Positions 5,310 through 12,075 of a DNA stretch of 12,075 nucleotides are shown here, in pieces. The notes beneath the pieces were generated by a model, which searched no databases, was not told the origin of the DNA, and was given only the letters and a program-made list of their open reading frames with translations. The DNA is from an uncultured Actinomycetes bacterium (GTDB lineage Bacteria > Actinomycetota > Actinomycetes > Nanopelagicales > Nanopelagicaceae): NCBI GenBank assembly GCA_903918325.1, contig CAIXDY010000140.1, positions 1-12,075 on the forward strand, written 5' to 3'. Every line of letters starts with the position of its first letter. Position 1 is the stretch's first letter. The translations under genes were made by a program, and so were the position numbers.

Positions 5310-6344
5310 GTGCCAATTGCAACCCCTGAAATTTATGCCGATATGTTGGATCGCGCTAAGAAAGGCGCCTTTGCATATCCAGCGATTAACGTTTCTTCTT
5401 CACAAACAATTACTGCTGCTATTCGTGGTTTCGCCGAAGCAGAGTCAGATGGAATTATTCAATTTTCTTGGGGCGGGGCTGAATACGCTTCAGGTTCAAC
5501 GGTTAAGAACATGGTCGATGGCGCAGTAGCGCTGGCCGAGTTCGCACACATTGTTGCTAAGAATTACAAAGTCAATATTGGAATTCACACTGACCACTGC
5601 CCAGCAGAAAAGTTGGATGGCTTCATGCGTCCACTTCTGGCTTTTGGCGCCGATCGTATTAAGTCAGGTAAAGCTCCACTATTTAATTCACATATGTGGG
5701 ATGGCTCAGCCGTTGATATGAAAGAAAACATGCGCGTTGCTAAGGAAATGTTAGCGATGTCTGTTGCGGCAAAGACAATTCTCGAAATTGAAATTGGTGT
5801 TGTCGGTGGAGAAGAAGATGGTGTTGAAGCTAAGCATGATGCCAAGTTGTACTCAACTCCAGAAGATGCGCTATTGACAATTGAAACCCTTGGAACTGAT
5901 GCACATGCGCGCTACTTAGTTGCTGCAACATTTGGAAATGTTCACGGTGTTTACAAGCCAGGTAACGTTGTTTTGCAACCAAAAATCTTGGCAACTTTGC
6001 AAGAGGCTGTATCTAAGAAACTAGGTTTACCTGCAGGCAGCAAGCCAATGGATTTAGTTTTCCATGGCGGCTCTGGTTCACTACTTTCAGAGATCCGCGA
6101 ATCCCTTGATTACGGCGTAATTAAGATGAATATCGACACCGATACTCAATATGCATTTACTCGCCCAGTAGTTGAGCACATGTTCAAGAATTACGATGGC
6201 GTGTTAAAGATCGATGGTGAAGTCGGTAATAAGAAAGCGTACGATCCACGTGCTTGGGGTAAAGTCGCCGAAGCTGGCATGGCTGCTCGAGTTACACATG
6301 CGTGCGAAGATCTTCGTTCAACAGGAACTTCATCACTTAAGTAA
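5310..6344 (+). CDS. fba: Class II fructose-1,6-bisphosphate aldolase
   Basis: 344 residues from a GTG with AGGAG 5 nt upstream; the N terminus MPIATPEIYADML matches actinobacterial homologues. It reversibly cleaves fructose-1,6-bisphosphate to dihydroxyacetone phosphate and glyceraldehyde-3-phosphate, with a divalent metal. Visible motifs are HTDHCP (93-98), giving the catalytic aspartate D95 and zinc ligand H96; LEIEIGVVGGEEDG (158-171); FGNVHGVYKPG (208-218) with H212; FHGGSGS (251-257) with H252; and the phosphate-binding NIDTDTQYAFTR (274-285). Length is standard for this type. It heads a run of purine genes with a 32-nt gap to purA and no terminator in between, so it is probably cotranscribed with them. 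The frequent AAG, AAC and TTC codons suggest high expression. Confidence 0.97.
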   Translation: MPIATPEIYADMLDRAKKGAFAYPAINVSSSQTITAAIRGFAEAESDGIIQFSWGGAEYASGSTVKNMVDGAVALAEFAHIVAKNYKVNIGIHTDHCPAEKLDGFMRPLLAFGADRIKSGKAPLFNSHMWDGSAVDMKENMRVAKEMLAMSVAAKTILEIEIGVVGGEEDGVEAKHDAKLYSTPEDALLTIETLGTDAHARYLVAATFGNVHGVYKPGNVVLQPKILATLQEAVSKKLGLPAGSKPMDLVFHGGSGSLLSEIRESLDYGVIKMNIDTDTQYAFTRPVVEHMFKNYDGVLKIDGEVGNKKAYDPRAWGKVAEAGMAARVTHACEDLRSTGTSSLK

Positions 6345-6376
6345 TTTCACTTTACGTAATCGGAGAGGCTTTACCT

Positions 6377-7660
6377 ATGCCAGCACTTGTCTTGCTCGGA
6401 GCTCAATGGGGCGACGAAGGCAAAGGTAAAGCTACCGATTTACTCGGAGATCGCGTCGATTATGTTGTGCGCTACCAAGGTGGAAACAATGCCGGTCACA
6501 CCGTTGTTATCGGTGATCAAAAATATGCACTGCACCTTTTACCGTCAGGAATCCTTTCACCAAATGTAATTCCAGTAATTGGCAATGGCGTTGTTATTGA
6601 TCCAGGTGTCTTGCTTGAAGAAATCAAAGGTTTAACTGAACGCGGAATCGATTGCAGCAAACTTCTCATTTCAACTAATGCGCATTTGATTACTCCGTAC
6701 CACCGCACAATCGACAAAGTTTCAGAGCGCTTCTTGGGTAAATCAAAGATTGGTACAACGGGCCGCGGAATTGGTCCAGCTTATGCTGACAAGATCAATC
6801 GCATTGGTATTCGAGTTCAAGATTTATTCGATCCATCAATTTTGCGACAAAAGATTGAAAGCGCCTTGCGCGATAAGAACCAAGTTCTCATTAAAGTTTT
6901 CAACCGCAAAAATATTGAAGTAGATGAAGTTCTAACTGAGTATTTAGCGTATGCCGAAATTCTGCGCCCATACGTTGCAGATACCGTATTGATTTTGAAT
7001 GAAGCGTTGAAGGCTGGAAAACGCGTGCTTCTAGAGGGTTCTCAAGGCACTTTGCTCGATGTGGACCATGGAACGTATCCATTTGTGACTTCAAGTAATC
7101 CAACTGCTGGCGGTGCATGTACTGGTTCTGGAATCGGACCAACTAAAATTGACCGTGTTATTGGAATTATTAAGGCGTATACAACCCGAGTTGGTAGCGG
7201 ACCATTTCCAACTGAACTCTTTGATGAAGATGGCGAAGCTTTGCGACGTATCGGTGGCGAAATCGGTGTAACAACTGGGCGTGCACGTCGTTGTGGTTGG
7301 TTCGATGCACCAATCGCGCGTTATGCGGTGCGAGTAAATGGCTTAACTGATTTCTTCTTAACTAAATTAGACGTCCTTACTGGGTGGGAAAAAATTCCAG
7401 TGTGTGTCGCTTATGAAATCGATGGCAAGCGCGTTGAAGAACTTCCTTCCTCACAATCTGATTTTCACCATGCAAAGCCAATTTATGAATATATGCCTGG
7501 CTGGAAAGAAGATATTACGGGTGCACGTAAGTTGAGTGATCTGCCTCAAGCGGCTCAGGATTACATCGCATTTTTGGAAAAGATTTCCGGCGCACCAATG
7601 AGTGCAATCGGAGTCGGACCCGGGCGCGACGAAACAATTGTCGTAAAGGATTTCATCTAA
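6377..7660 (+). CDS. purA: Adenylosuccinate synthetase
   Basis: 427 residues, standard length. It joins IMP and aspartate using GTP to give adenylosuccinate, the first step from IMP to AMP. The N-terminal GTP site WGDEGKGK (11-18) holds the catalytic base D13. GGNNAGHT (35-42) holds H41. IGTTGRGIGPAYADK and LLEGSQGTLLDVDHGTYPFVTSSN are the IMP-binding and family signature segments. TTGRARRCGWFD is the usual C-terminal aspartate-loop region, and the end has GVGPGRDETI. The ATG at 6377 has GGAGAGG (6362-6368) 8 nt upstream, which fixes the start. It is followed after 3 nt by purD. PurB, two genes on, performs the next step of the same branch. Confidence 0.98.
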   Translation: MPALVLLGAQWGDEGKGKATDLLGDRVDYVVRYQGGNNAGHTVVIGDQKYALHLLPSGILSPNVIPVIGNGVVIDPGVLLEEIKGLTERGIDCSKLLISTNAHLITPYHRTIDKVSERFLGKSKIGTTGRGIGPAYADKINRIGIRVQDLFDPSILRQKIESALRDKNQVLIKVFNRKNIEVDEVLTEYLAYAEILRPYVADTVLILNEALKAGKRVLLEGSQGTLLDVDHGTYPFVTSSNPTAGGACTGSGIGPTKIDRVIGIIKAYTTRVGSGPFPTELFDEDGEALRRIGGEIGVTTGRARRCGWFDAPIARYAVRVNGLTDFFLTKLDVLTGWEKIPVCVAYEIDGKRVEELPSSQSDFHHAKPIYEYMPGWKEDITGARKLSDLPQAAQDYIAFLEKISGAPMSAIGVGPGRDETIVVKDFI

Positions 7661-7663
7661 CAA

Positions 7664-8908
7664 ATGAAAATCCTCCTAGTCGGAAGTGGCGGTCGTGAAC
7701 ACGCCTTAGGACTAGGACTACACGCAGATCCCGAATGCACTGAACTTCACGTCGCACCTGGAAATCCTGGAATCGCTGAGTTTGCACAATGCCATCCTTT
7801 GGATATTAAAGACAACTCAGCAATCGTTGATCTAGCACTACAACTTGATGTCGAATTAGTCGTTGTCGGCCCAGAAGTTCCACTTGTAAATGGTGTTGCT
7901 GACTTACTTCGCGCTGCCGGAATCGCAGTTTTTGGTCCTTCAAAAGCTGCGGCTCAACTAGAAGGTTCAAAAAACTTTGCCAAAGAAGTCATGGCTGATG
8001 CTGGTGTACCTACTGCGCATAGTTTTACCTGCACAACGCAAGAAGAAATGGAAAAAGCCCTTGATGCTTTTGGTGCGCCATACGTTGTTAAAGATGATGG
8101 GTTAGCTGCAGGTAAAGGTGTGGTTGTTACGCGCGATCGTCAAGAAGCTTTAGATCACGCACTTGCTTGTAAACGAGTTGTGATTGAAGAGTTTTTGGAT
8201 GGACCTGAAGTTTCACTTTTTGGAATTAGTGATGGCAAAACTATTATTGCAATGCAACCTGCGCAGGATTTTAAGCGCGCGTACGATAATGATTCTGGTC
8301 CCAATACTGGTGGTATGGGTGCATATTCACCGTTGCCTTGGGCACCATCAGACATCATTGAAGATACGTACACAAAAATTCTGGCTCCAATGATTATCGA
8401 GATGGCAGCGCGCGGAACTCCTTTTGTTGGTTTGTTATATGCCGGTCTTGCTCTTACTAATCATGGAACTCGAGTCATTGAATTTAATGCGCGCTTTGGT
8501 GATCCAGAAACTCAAGTATTAATTCCACTTCTTAAAACTCCATTAGCGGGTTTGTTGTATAAAGCAGCTACACGAAATTTAGAAGGCACAAAACTAGAGT
8601 GGAGTAATGAAACGGCGGTGACTGTTGTTTTAGCTGCTGAGGGCTATCCAAGCGCGCCCAAATCCGGTGGCGTAATTGGCGAACTGCCTTCAATTGAGCG
8701 AGTTTCAATTTTTCATGCTGGAACTTCTCGGAATGAAAATGCTTTAGTAGCAACGGGTGGTCGCGTATTAACTGTTACCGGTATCGGAAGTGATTTAACC
8801 GAAGCCAGGGATCGGGCTTATCGAGCTATCAGCCATATCTCACTTGATGGATCCTTTTATCGCAGCGACATCGCGCTCAATGCGTCGGTGGCAGAGAAGG
8901 GCAATTAA
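7664..8908 (+). CDS. purD: Phosphoribosylamine-glycine ligase (GARS)
   Basis: 414 residues, close to the usual 420-430. ATP-grasp enzyme making glycinamide ribonucleotide from phosphoribosylamine and glycine, the second step of purine synthesis. The N-terminal domain has GSGGREHAL (7-15) and GPEVPL. The ATP-grasp core has YVVKDDGLAAGKGVVV, IEEFLDGPEVS, QDFKRAYDNDSGPNTGGMGAYSP and the metal/ATP-binding EFNARFGDPETQ. The C-terminal domain ends normally. The segment before VVIEEFLDG (ALACKR) is a few residues shorter than in homologues I remember, which accounts for part of the length difference. Only 3 nt follow the purA stop; AAAGGA (7645-7650) lies 13 nt before the ATG, so reinitiation after purA is likely. 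The purD stop codon is directly followed by the purB ATG. Confidence 0.97.
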   Translation: MKILLVGSGGREHALGLGLHADPECTELHVAPGNPGIAEFAQCHPLDIKDNSAIVDLALQLDVELVVVGPEVPLVNGVADLLRAAGIAVFGPSKAAAQLEGSKNFAKEVMADAGVPTAHSFTCTTQEEMEKALDAFGAPYVVKDDGLAAGKGVVVTRDRQEALDHALACKRVVIEEFLDGPEVSLFGISDGKTIIAMQPAQDFKRAYDNDSGPNTGGMGAYSPLPWAPSDIIEDTYTKILAPMIIEMAARGTPFVGLLYAGLALTNHGTRVIEFNARFGDPETQVLIPLLKTPLAGLLYKAATRNLEGTKLEWSNETAVTVVLAAEGYPSAPKSGGVIGELPSIERVSIFHAGTSRNENALVATGGRVLTVTGIGSDLTEARDRAYRAISHISLDGSFYRSDIALNASVAEKGN

Positions 8909-10330
8909 ATGAAGGATAATTCCAACGTGAGCCTGCTAGCTAACCGATATGCATCAGCTGCAATGCGTGAAATCTTCGCGCCTGAAGCGAAAATAATCGC
9001 TGAACGTAAGCTCTGGATCGCCGTTATGCGTGCCCAATCAACCCTTGGCCATGCAATTAACAAGGATGTAATTACAGACTACGAAAAGGTAATTACAAAA
9101 GTGGATCTTGCATCAATTGATGCTCGTGAAAAGCAAACTCGACATGATGTTAAAGCTCGTATCGAAGAGTTCAATGCTCTAGCTGGGCACGAAGCAATTC
9201 ATGCGGGTATGACTAGCCGTGATCTAACTGAAAATATTGAAGCCCTACAAATTCGTAATGGCTTAAATGTCGTTCACGATAAAACCGTAACTTTATTAGC
9301 TCGTCTTGCCGAACGCGCAACGCAATATGCCGATCAACCTATTGCGGGTCGTTCACATAATGTTCCTGCACAAATTACAACACTAGGAAAGCGTTTTGCT
9401 TCAGCGGCAGAAGAATTACTTTTTGCTTACGAACGTCTTGTTGCTCTACAGGAGCGATATCCAATGCGTGGAATTAAAGGTCCAGTTGGAACTGCGCAAG
9501 ATTCAATTGATTTGCTCGGCTCTGCAACTGTACATGGCCAACTTGAAAGTTCAATTGCTAAGGAACTTGGTTTTGATCACGTCTTAGACTCAACGGGTCA
9601 AATTTATCCACGTTCTTTTGATTACGATGTTGTCACAACATTGGTGCAATTAGCCGCATCACCATCATCCCTTGCCACTTCAATTCGATTAATGGCTGGC
9701 GCTGAACTCGTTACTGAAGGTTTTAAAGCTGGCCAAGTTGGCAGTAGTGCAATGCCACACAAAATGAATACGCGCTCATGCGAACGAGTAAATGGTTTAA
9801 CGGTTATTTTGCGTGGTTATGCATCCATGGTCGGCGAACTTGCTGGTGACCAATGGAATGAAGGCGATGTTTCATGCAGCGTTGTTCGTCGCGTTGCTCT
9901 GCCTGATGCCTTTTACGCAATTGATGGCTTATTAGAAACCATGCTGACCGTTCTAGATGAATTTGGTGCATTTCCCGCCGTAATCGCCGCTGAATTAGAG
10001 CGTTATTTACCGTTCTTAGCGACCACAAAGATTTTGATGGCGGCAGTTAAAGCTGGCATTGGACGCGAAGTCGCTCATGAAGTCATAAAAGAGCATGCCG
10101 TTAAAGCAGCTTTAGCAATGCGTGAAGGTAATCGCAACACATTACTAGATGCACTTGCAGAAGATGATCGCTTGCCACTTGATAGAAAAGCATTAGATGA
10201 GTTAATAAGTAGCCCACTTGAATTTACTGGCGAAGCTCGCCAACAAGTTGCACGAGTTGTTGATCGCATTGAGGCGATTACTTCCGCGCACCCTGCCGCA
10301 GTGCAGTACAAACCCGGCTCTATTCGGTGA
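8909..10330 (+). CDS. purB: Adenylosuccinate lyase
   Basis: 473 residues, the length of the mycobacterial type. It performs two fumarate eliminations: SAICAR to AICAR, and adenylosuccinate to AMP. Superfamily signatures are all present: TSRDLTEN (102-109), AGRSHNVPAQ (146-155) with the catalytic-acid histidine H150, and the flexible signature loop GSSAMPHKMNTRSCE (278-292) with its serine pair S279/S280 and K285 and N287. The ATG follows the purD TAA with no gap, and GAAGGG (8896-8901) lies 7 nt before it. A downstream GTG (8927) would also retain the conserved ANRYASAAM start, so the first six residues are less certain. The TGA overlaps the purC GTG. Confidence 0.97.
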   Translation: MKDNSNVSLLANRYASAAMREIFAPEAKIIAERKLWIAVMRAQSTLGHAINKDVITDYEKVITKVDLASIDAREKQTRHDVKARIEEFNALAGHEAIHAGMTSRDLTENIEALQIRNGLNVVHDKTVTLLARLAERATQYADQPIAGRSHNVPAQITTLGKRFASAAEELLFAYERLVALQERYPMRGIKGPVGTAQDSIDLLGSATVHGQLESSIAKELGFDHVLDSTGQIYPRSFDYDVVTTLVQLAASPSSLATSIRLMAGAELVTEGFKAGQVGSSAMPHKMNTRSCERVNGLTVILRGYASMVGELAGDQWNEGDVSCSVVRRVALPDAFYAIDGLLETMLTVLDEFGAFPAVIAAELERYLPFLATTKILMAAVKAGIGREVAHEVIKEHAVKAALAMREGNRNTLLDALAEDDRLPLDRKALDELISSPLEFTGEARQQVARVVDRIEAITSAHPAAVQYKPGSIR

Positions 10331-11208
10331 GCGGCTTTGGCTTAGCTGGCCCACCGCCAGCGCCTGCGATACCTGGGTGGACTCACCTGCGCACCGGAAA
10401 AGTTCGCGACCTCTACACAAATGATTTAGGTAATATTTTACTTGTTGCTTCAGATCGTATTTCTGCTTACGACTGGGTAATGCCAACAGAAATTCCAGGT
10501 AAAGGCGAAGTACTCACGCAACTTTCATTATTTTGGTTTGATTTGCTTGCCGATATTGTTCCTAACCACATTATTTCAACCGATGTTCCAGAAATAGTTG
10601 AAGATCGCGCGATAATTGTTCAACCACTCGAAATGTTTGCAATTGAATGTGTTGCTCGTGGTTATTTAACGGGAAGTGGTTGGAGCGAGTACAAAGAAAA
10701 TAGTGAAGTCTGCGGCAATCTTTTGCCGACCGGATTGCTAGATGGCTCCCAACTGCCTCGGAGTATTTTTACCCCCGCAACTAAAGCTGATATTGGTGAC
10801 CACGATATAAATATTAATTTTGAAAAAGCTTCGGCGATTGTCGGCAATGATGATGCCCAAGAGTTGCGTGCTTTAACTTTAAAACTGTATGAAACAGCGG
10901 CAGAGTTTGCACACAGCCGCGGAATTATTTTGGCTGATACAAAGTTTGAGTTCGGCAGAAATGCCAGTGGCGAGATTGTCTTGGGCGATGAAGCCCTAAC
11001 CCCTGATTCTTCAAGGTTTTGGGATCAATCCACATGGGTGCCTGGGGGAGTGCAACCCTCATTTGATAAGCTGTTTTTGCGTGATTACCTAGTAGCCAGT
11101 GGATGGGATAGAAATAGCCCACCACCGCAACTACCAGCAGAAATCGTCGATAAGACTGCAGCTCGATATGAAGAAGCGTTTTTCCGTATAACTGGCAGCA
11201 AGTTCTAA
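10327..11208 (+). CDS. purC: SAICAR synthetase
   Basis: 293 residues. It condenses CAIR with aspartate using ATP to give SAICAR, the substrate of the neighbouring PurB. Motifs in order: the ATP-binding THLRTGKVRDLY (19-30), VASDRISAYDW (40-50), IECVARGYLTGSG (106-118), FTPATKADIGDHD (148-160), IILADTKFEFG (200-210) and DEALTPDSSRFW (221-232). The length matches actinobacterial PurC (about 297) rather than the shorter 237-residue E. coli form. The GTG start overlaps the purB TGA as GTGA, so the genes are translationally coupled. The first 18 residues, rich in Pro, Gly and Ala, precede the conserved region and are the least certain part; no better start codon is visible between them and the GKVRDLY motif. 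Confidence 0.96.
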   Translation: MSGFGLAGPPPAPAIPGWTHLRTGKVRDLYTNDLGNILLVASDRISAYDWVMPTEIPGKGEVLTQLSLFWFDLLADIVPNHIISTDVPEIVEDRAIIVQPLEMFAIECVARGYLTGSGWSEYKENSEVCGNLLPTGLLDGSQLPRSIFTPATKADIGDHDININFEKASAIVGNDDAQELRALTLKLYETAAEFAHSRGIILADTKFEFGRNASGEIVLGDEALTPDSSRFWDQSTWVPGGVQPSFDKLFLRDYLVASGWDRNSPPPQLPAEIVDKTAARYEEAFFRITGSKF

Positions 11209-11210
11209 TC

Positions 11211-11217
11211 AAGGGAG
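11211..11217 (+). promoter_or_regulatory. Ribosome binding site that decides the purS start
   Basis: AAGGGAG lies 3 nt before the ATG at 11221 and 9 nt before the second in-frame ATG at 11227. A 9-nt spacer is workable and 3 nt is too short, so the second ATG is the more likely start of purS. Confidence 0.6.
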
Positions 11218-11226
11218 AATATGGCT

Positions 11227-11472
11227 ATGGCAAAAATCGTGGTTGATGTGATGTTGAAACCAGAGATTCTCGATCCTCAAGGAAACGCAGTTGCTTCAGC
11301 GCTACCTCGACTTGGATTTACTTTTGCTAAGTCAGTTCGTCAAGGAAAGCGATTTGAAATTGAAGTTGAAGGCGAGCCATCGGCCGCGCAGTTAGCCGAA
11401 GTAGAAAAAGCCGCCGAAGTTTTACTTTCTAATCCAGTTATTGAAAACTATGTCGTGAGAGTTGAAAAGTAA
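11227..11472 (+). CDS. purS: Phosphoribosylformylglycinamidine synthase subunit PurS
   Basis: 81 residues from the preferred ATG at 11227 (83 from 11221). Small bridging subunit of the three-part FGAM synthase PurS-PurQ-PurL; it helps pass ammonia from the PurQ glutaminase to PurL. The sequence reads MAKIVVDVMLKPEILDPQGNAV, followed by the SVRQGKRFEIEVEG strand-loop, then a helix and VIENYVVRVEK, the family pattern throughout. The start at 11227 matches the MARVVV-type N terminus of relatives and suits the Shine-Dalgarno distance. Its TAA overlaps the purQ ATG (TAATG), as expected for subunits made in fixed ratio. The presence of PurS implies a separate small-type PurL rather than the fused large enzyme. 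Confidence 0.95.
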   Translation: MAKIVVDVMLKPEILDPQGNAVASALPRLGFTFAKSVRQGKRFEIEVEGEPSAAQLAEVEKAAEVLLSNPVIENYVVRVEK

Positions 11473-12075
11473 TGCGCGTTGGAGTTATAACTTTTCCAGG
11501 AACTCTGGATGATCGCGATGCAGCCAGAGCTGTTGTTGCGGGTGGCGCAGAAGCGGTAGCTCTTTGGCACGCAGATGCAGATTTAAAAAGCGTTGACGCT
11601 GTTATTTTGCCGGGTGGATTTTCTTATGGAGATTATTTGCGGTGCGGTGCAATTTCTCGATTCGCACCAGTAATGAATTTAGTTATCGAGCAAGCAGGTA
11701 AAGGAATGCCAGTTTTGGGAATCTGCAATGGTTTCCAAGTTTTATGCGAATCGCATTTATTGCCTGGAGCTTTGACACGTAACTCGGATCTGCATTTTCT
11801 GTGCCGTGATCAAGAAATTGAAATTGTAAATAACACGACCACATGGACTTCTTCTTATGAATCCGGCGAGAAAATAGTTATTCCACTTAAAAATGGTGAA
11901 GGTTCTTTTCAATGCGATGACAACACGTTGGCTCAGTTAGAGGGTGAAGGTCGCGTTATTGCACGCTATGTGGGTCAAAACCCCAACGGCTCACGCAACT
12001 TAATTGCCGGTATTTCAAATGCACGTGGAAATGTTGTGGGGCTTATGCCCCACCCAGAGCACGCTATTAATGAGC
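11472..12075 (+). CDS. purQ: Phosphoribosylformylglycinamidine synthase subunit PurQ (3' end cut)
   Basis: 201 complete codons are visible and the frame is open at the right edge; homologues have about 224 residues, so roughly 20-25 are missing. It is the class I glutamine amidotransferase subunit of FGAM synthase, supplying ammonia to PurL. It starts MRVGVITFPGTLDDRDA. LPGGFSYGDYLRCGAI (46-61) forms the oxyanion region. The nucleophile is C85 in GICNGFQVLCE, and the remaining triad is H194 and E196 in LMPHPEHA. The start overlaps the purS stop by 1 nt. No anomaly is visible. purL is expected just beyond the window. Confidence 0.96.
   Translation, partial: MRVGVITFPGTLDDRDAARAVVAGGAEAVALWHADADLKSVDAVILPGGFSYGDYLRCGAISRFAPVMNLVIEQAGKGMPVLGICNGFQVLCESHLLPGALTRNSDLHFLCRDQEIEIVNNTTTWTSSYESGEKIVIPLKNGEGSFQCDDNTLAQLEGEGRVIARYVGQNPNGSRNLIAGISNARGNVVGLMPHPEHAINE

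Noticed and set aside
11221..11226. First ATG as start of purS
   Set aside because: Only 3 nt from the Shine-Dalgarno sequence; the second ATG has 9 nt spacing and matches the homologous N terminus.
1..12075. Mobile elements, CRISPR arrays, tRNA/rRNA genes, defence or secondary-metabolite systems
   Set aside because: Coding sequence is continuous and housekeeping; no transposase, direct-repeat array, cloverleaf or attachment-site duplication was seen.

Overview
The window looks like a piece of a compact, AT-leaning actinobacterial chromosome. The protein sequences (GlxR-type Crp, mycobacterial-type PurB, PurC and class II aldolase) are clearly actinobacterial. The codons are mostly A/T-ending and intergenic DNA is almost absent. 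This combination suggests a streamlined planktonic actinobacterium, such as the freshwater acI/Nanopelagicales group. That placement is inferred by eye from protein character and compactness, not from a search.

Left part (1-4936). A yqeY-like gene, cut at its 5' end, overlaps a 52-residue DUF4177-like gene, which overlaps a RidA-family gene. These meet head-on with crp (minus strand). Crp is divergent from nth (endonuclease III), with only 18 bp between the two start codons. nth overlaps a TlpA-like lipoprotein thioredoxin gene, whose end overlaps the end of acsA (acetyl-CoA synthetase, minus strand). The order and orientation ridA / crp / nth / tlpA-like / acs match, from memory, the Mycobacterium tuberculosis block Rv3678c-Rv3676-Rv3674c-Rv3673c-Rv3667, with several intervening genes missing here.

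Middle (4937-5309). This is the only sizeable non-annotated stretch. It contains the acsA promoter region, a 35-codon open frame (5044-5151) with a strong Shine-Dalgarno sequence and immediately followed by a near-perfect intrinsic terminator, and then the leader of the next operon. The short frame encodes a hydrophobic, cationic peptide that I do not recognise. Its transcript could form long-range base pairs around the ribosome binding site. This is the least explained part of the window.

Right part (5310-12075). A co-directional run of fba (class II fructose-bisphosphate aldolase), purA, purD, purB, purC, purS and purQ (cut by the window end). Gaps are 32, 3, 0, -4, 18 (to the preferred purS start) and -1 nt, so this is very probably one operon for de novo purine synthesis, with the glycolytic aldolase at its head. 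PurD, PurC, PurS and PurQ act on the way to IMP. PurB acts twice (on SAICAR and adenylosuccinate), and PurA commits IMP to AMP. purL and purF would be expected beyond the right edge.

I see no mobile elements, CRISPR arrays, tRNA or rRNA genes. Apart from the 5044-5151 locus, the window is ordinary housekeeping DNA with unusually tight packing.
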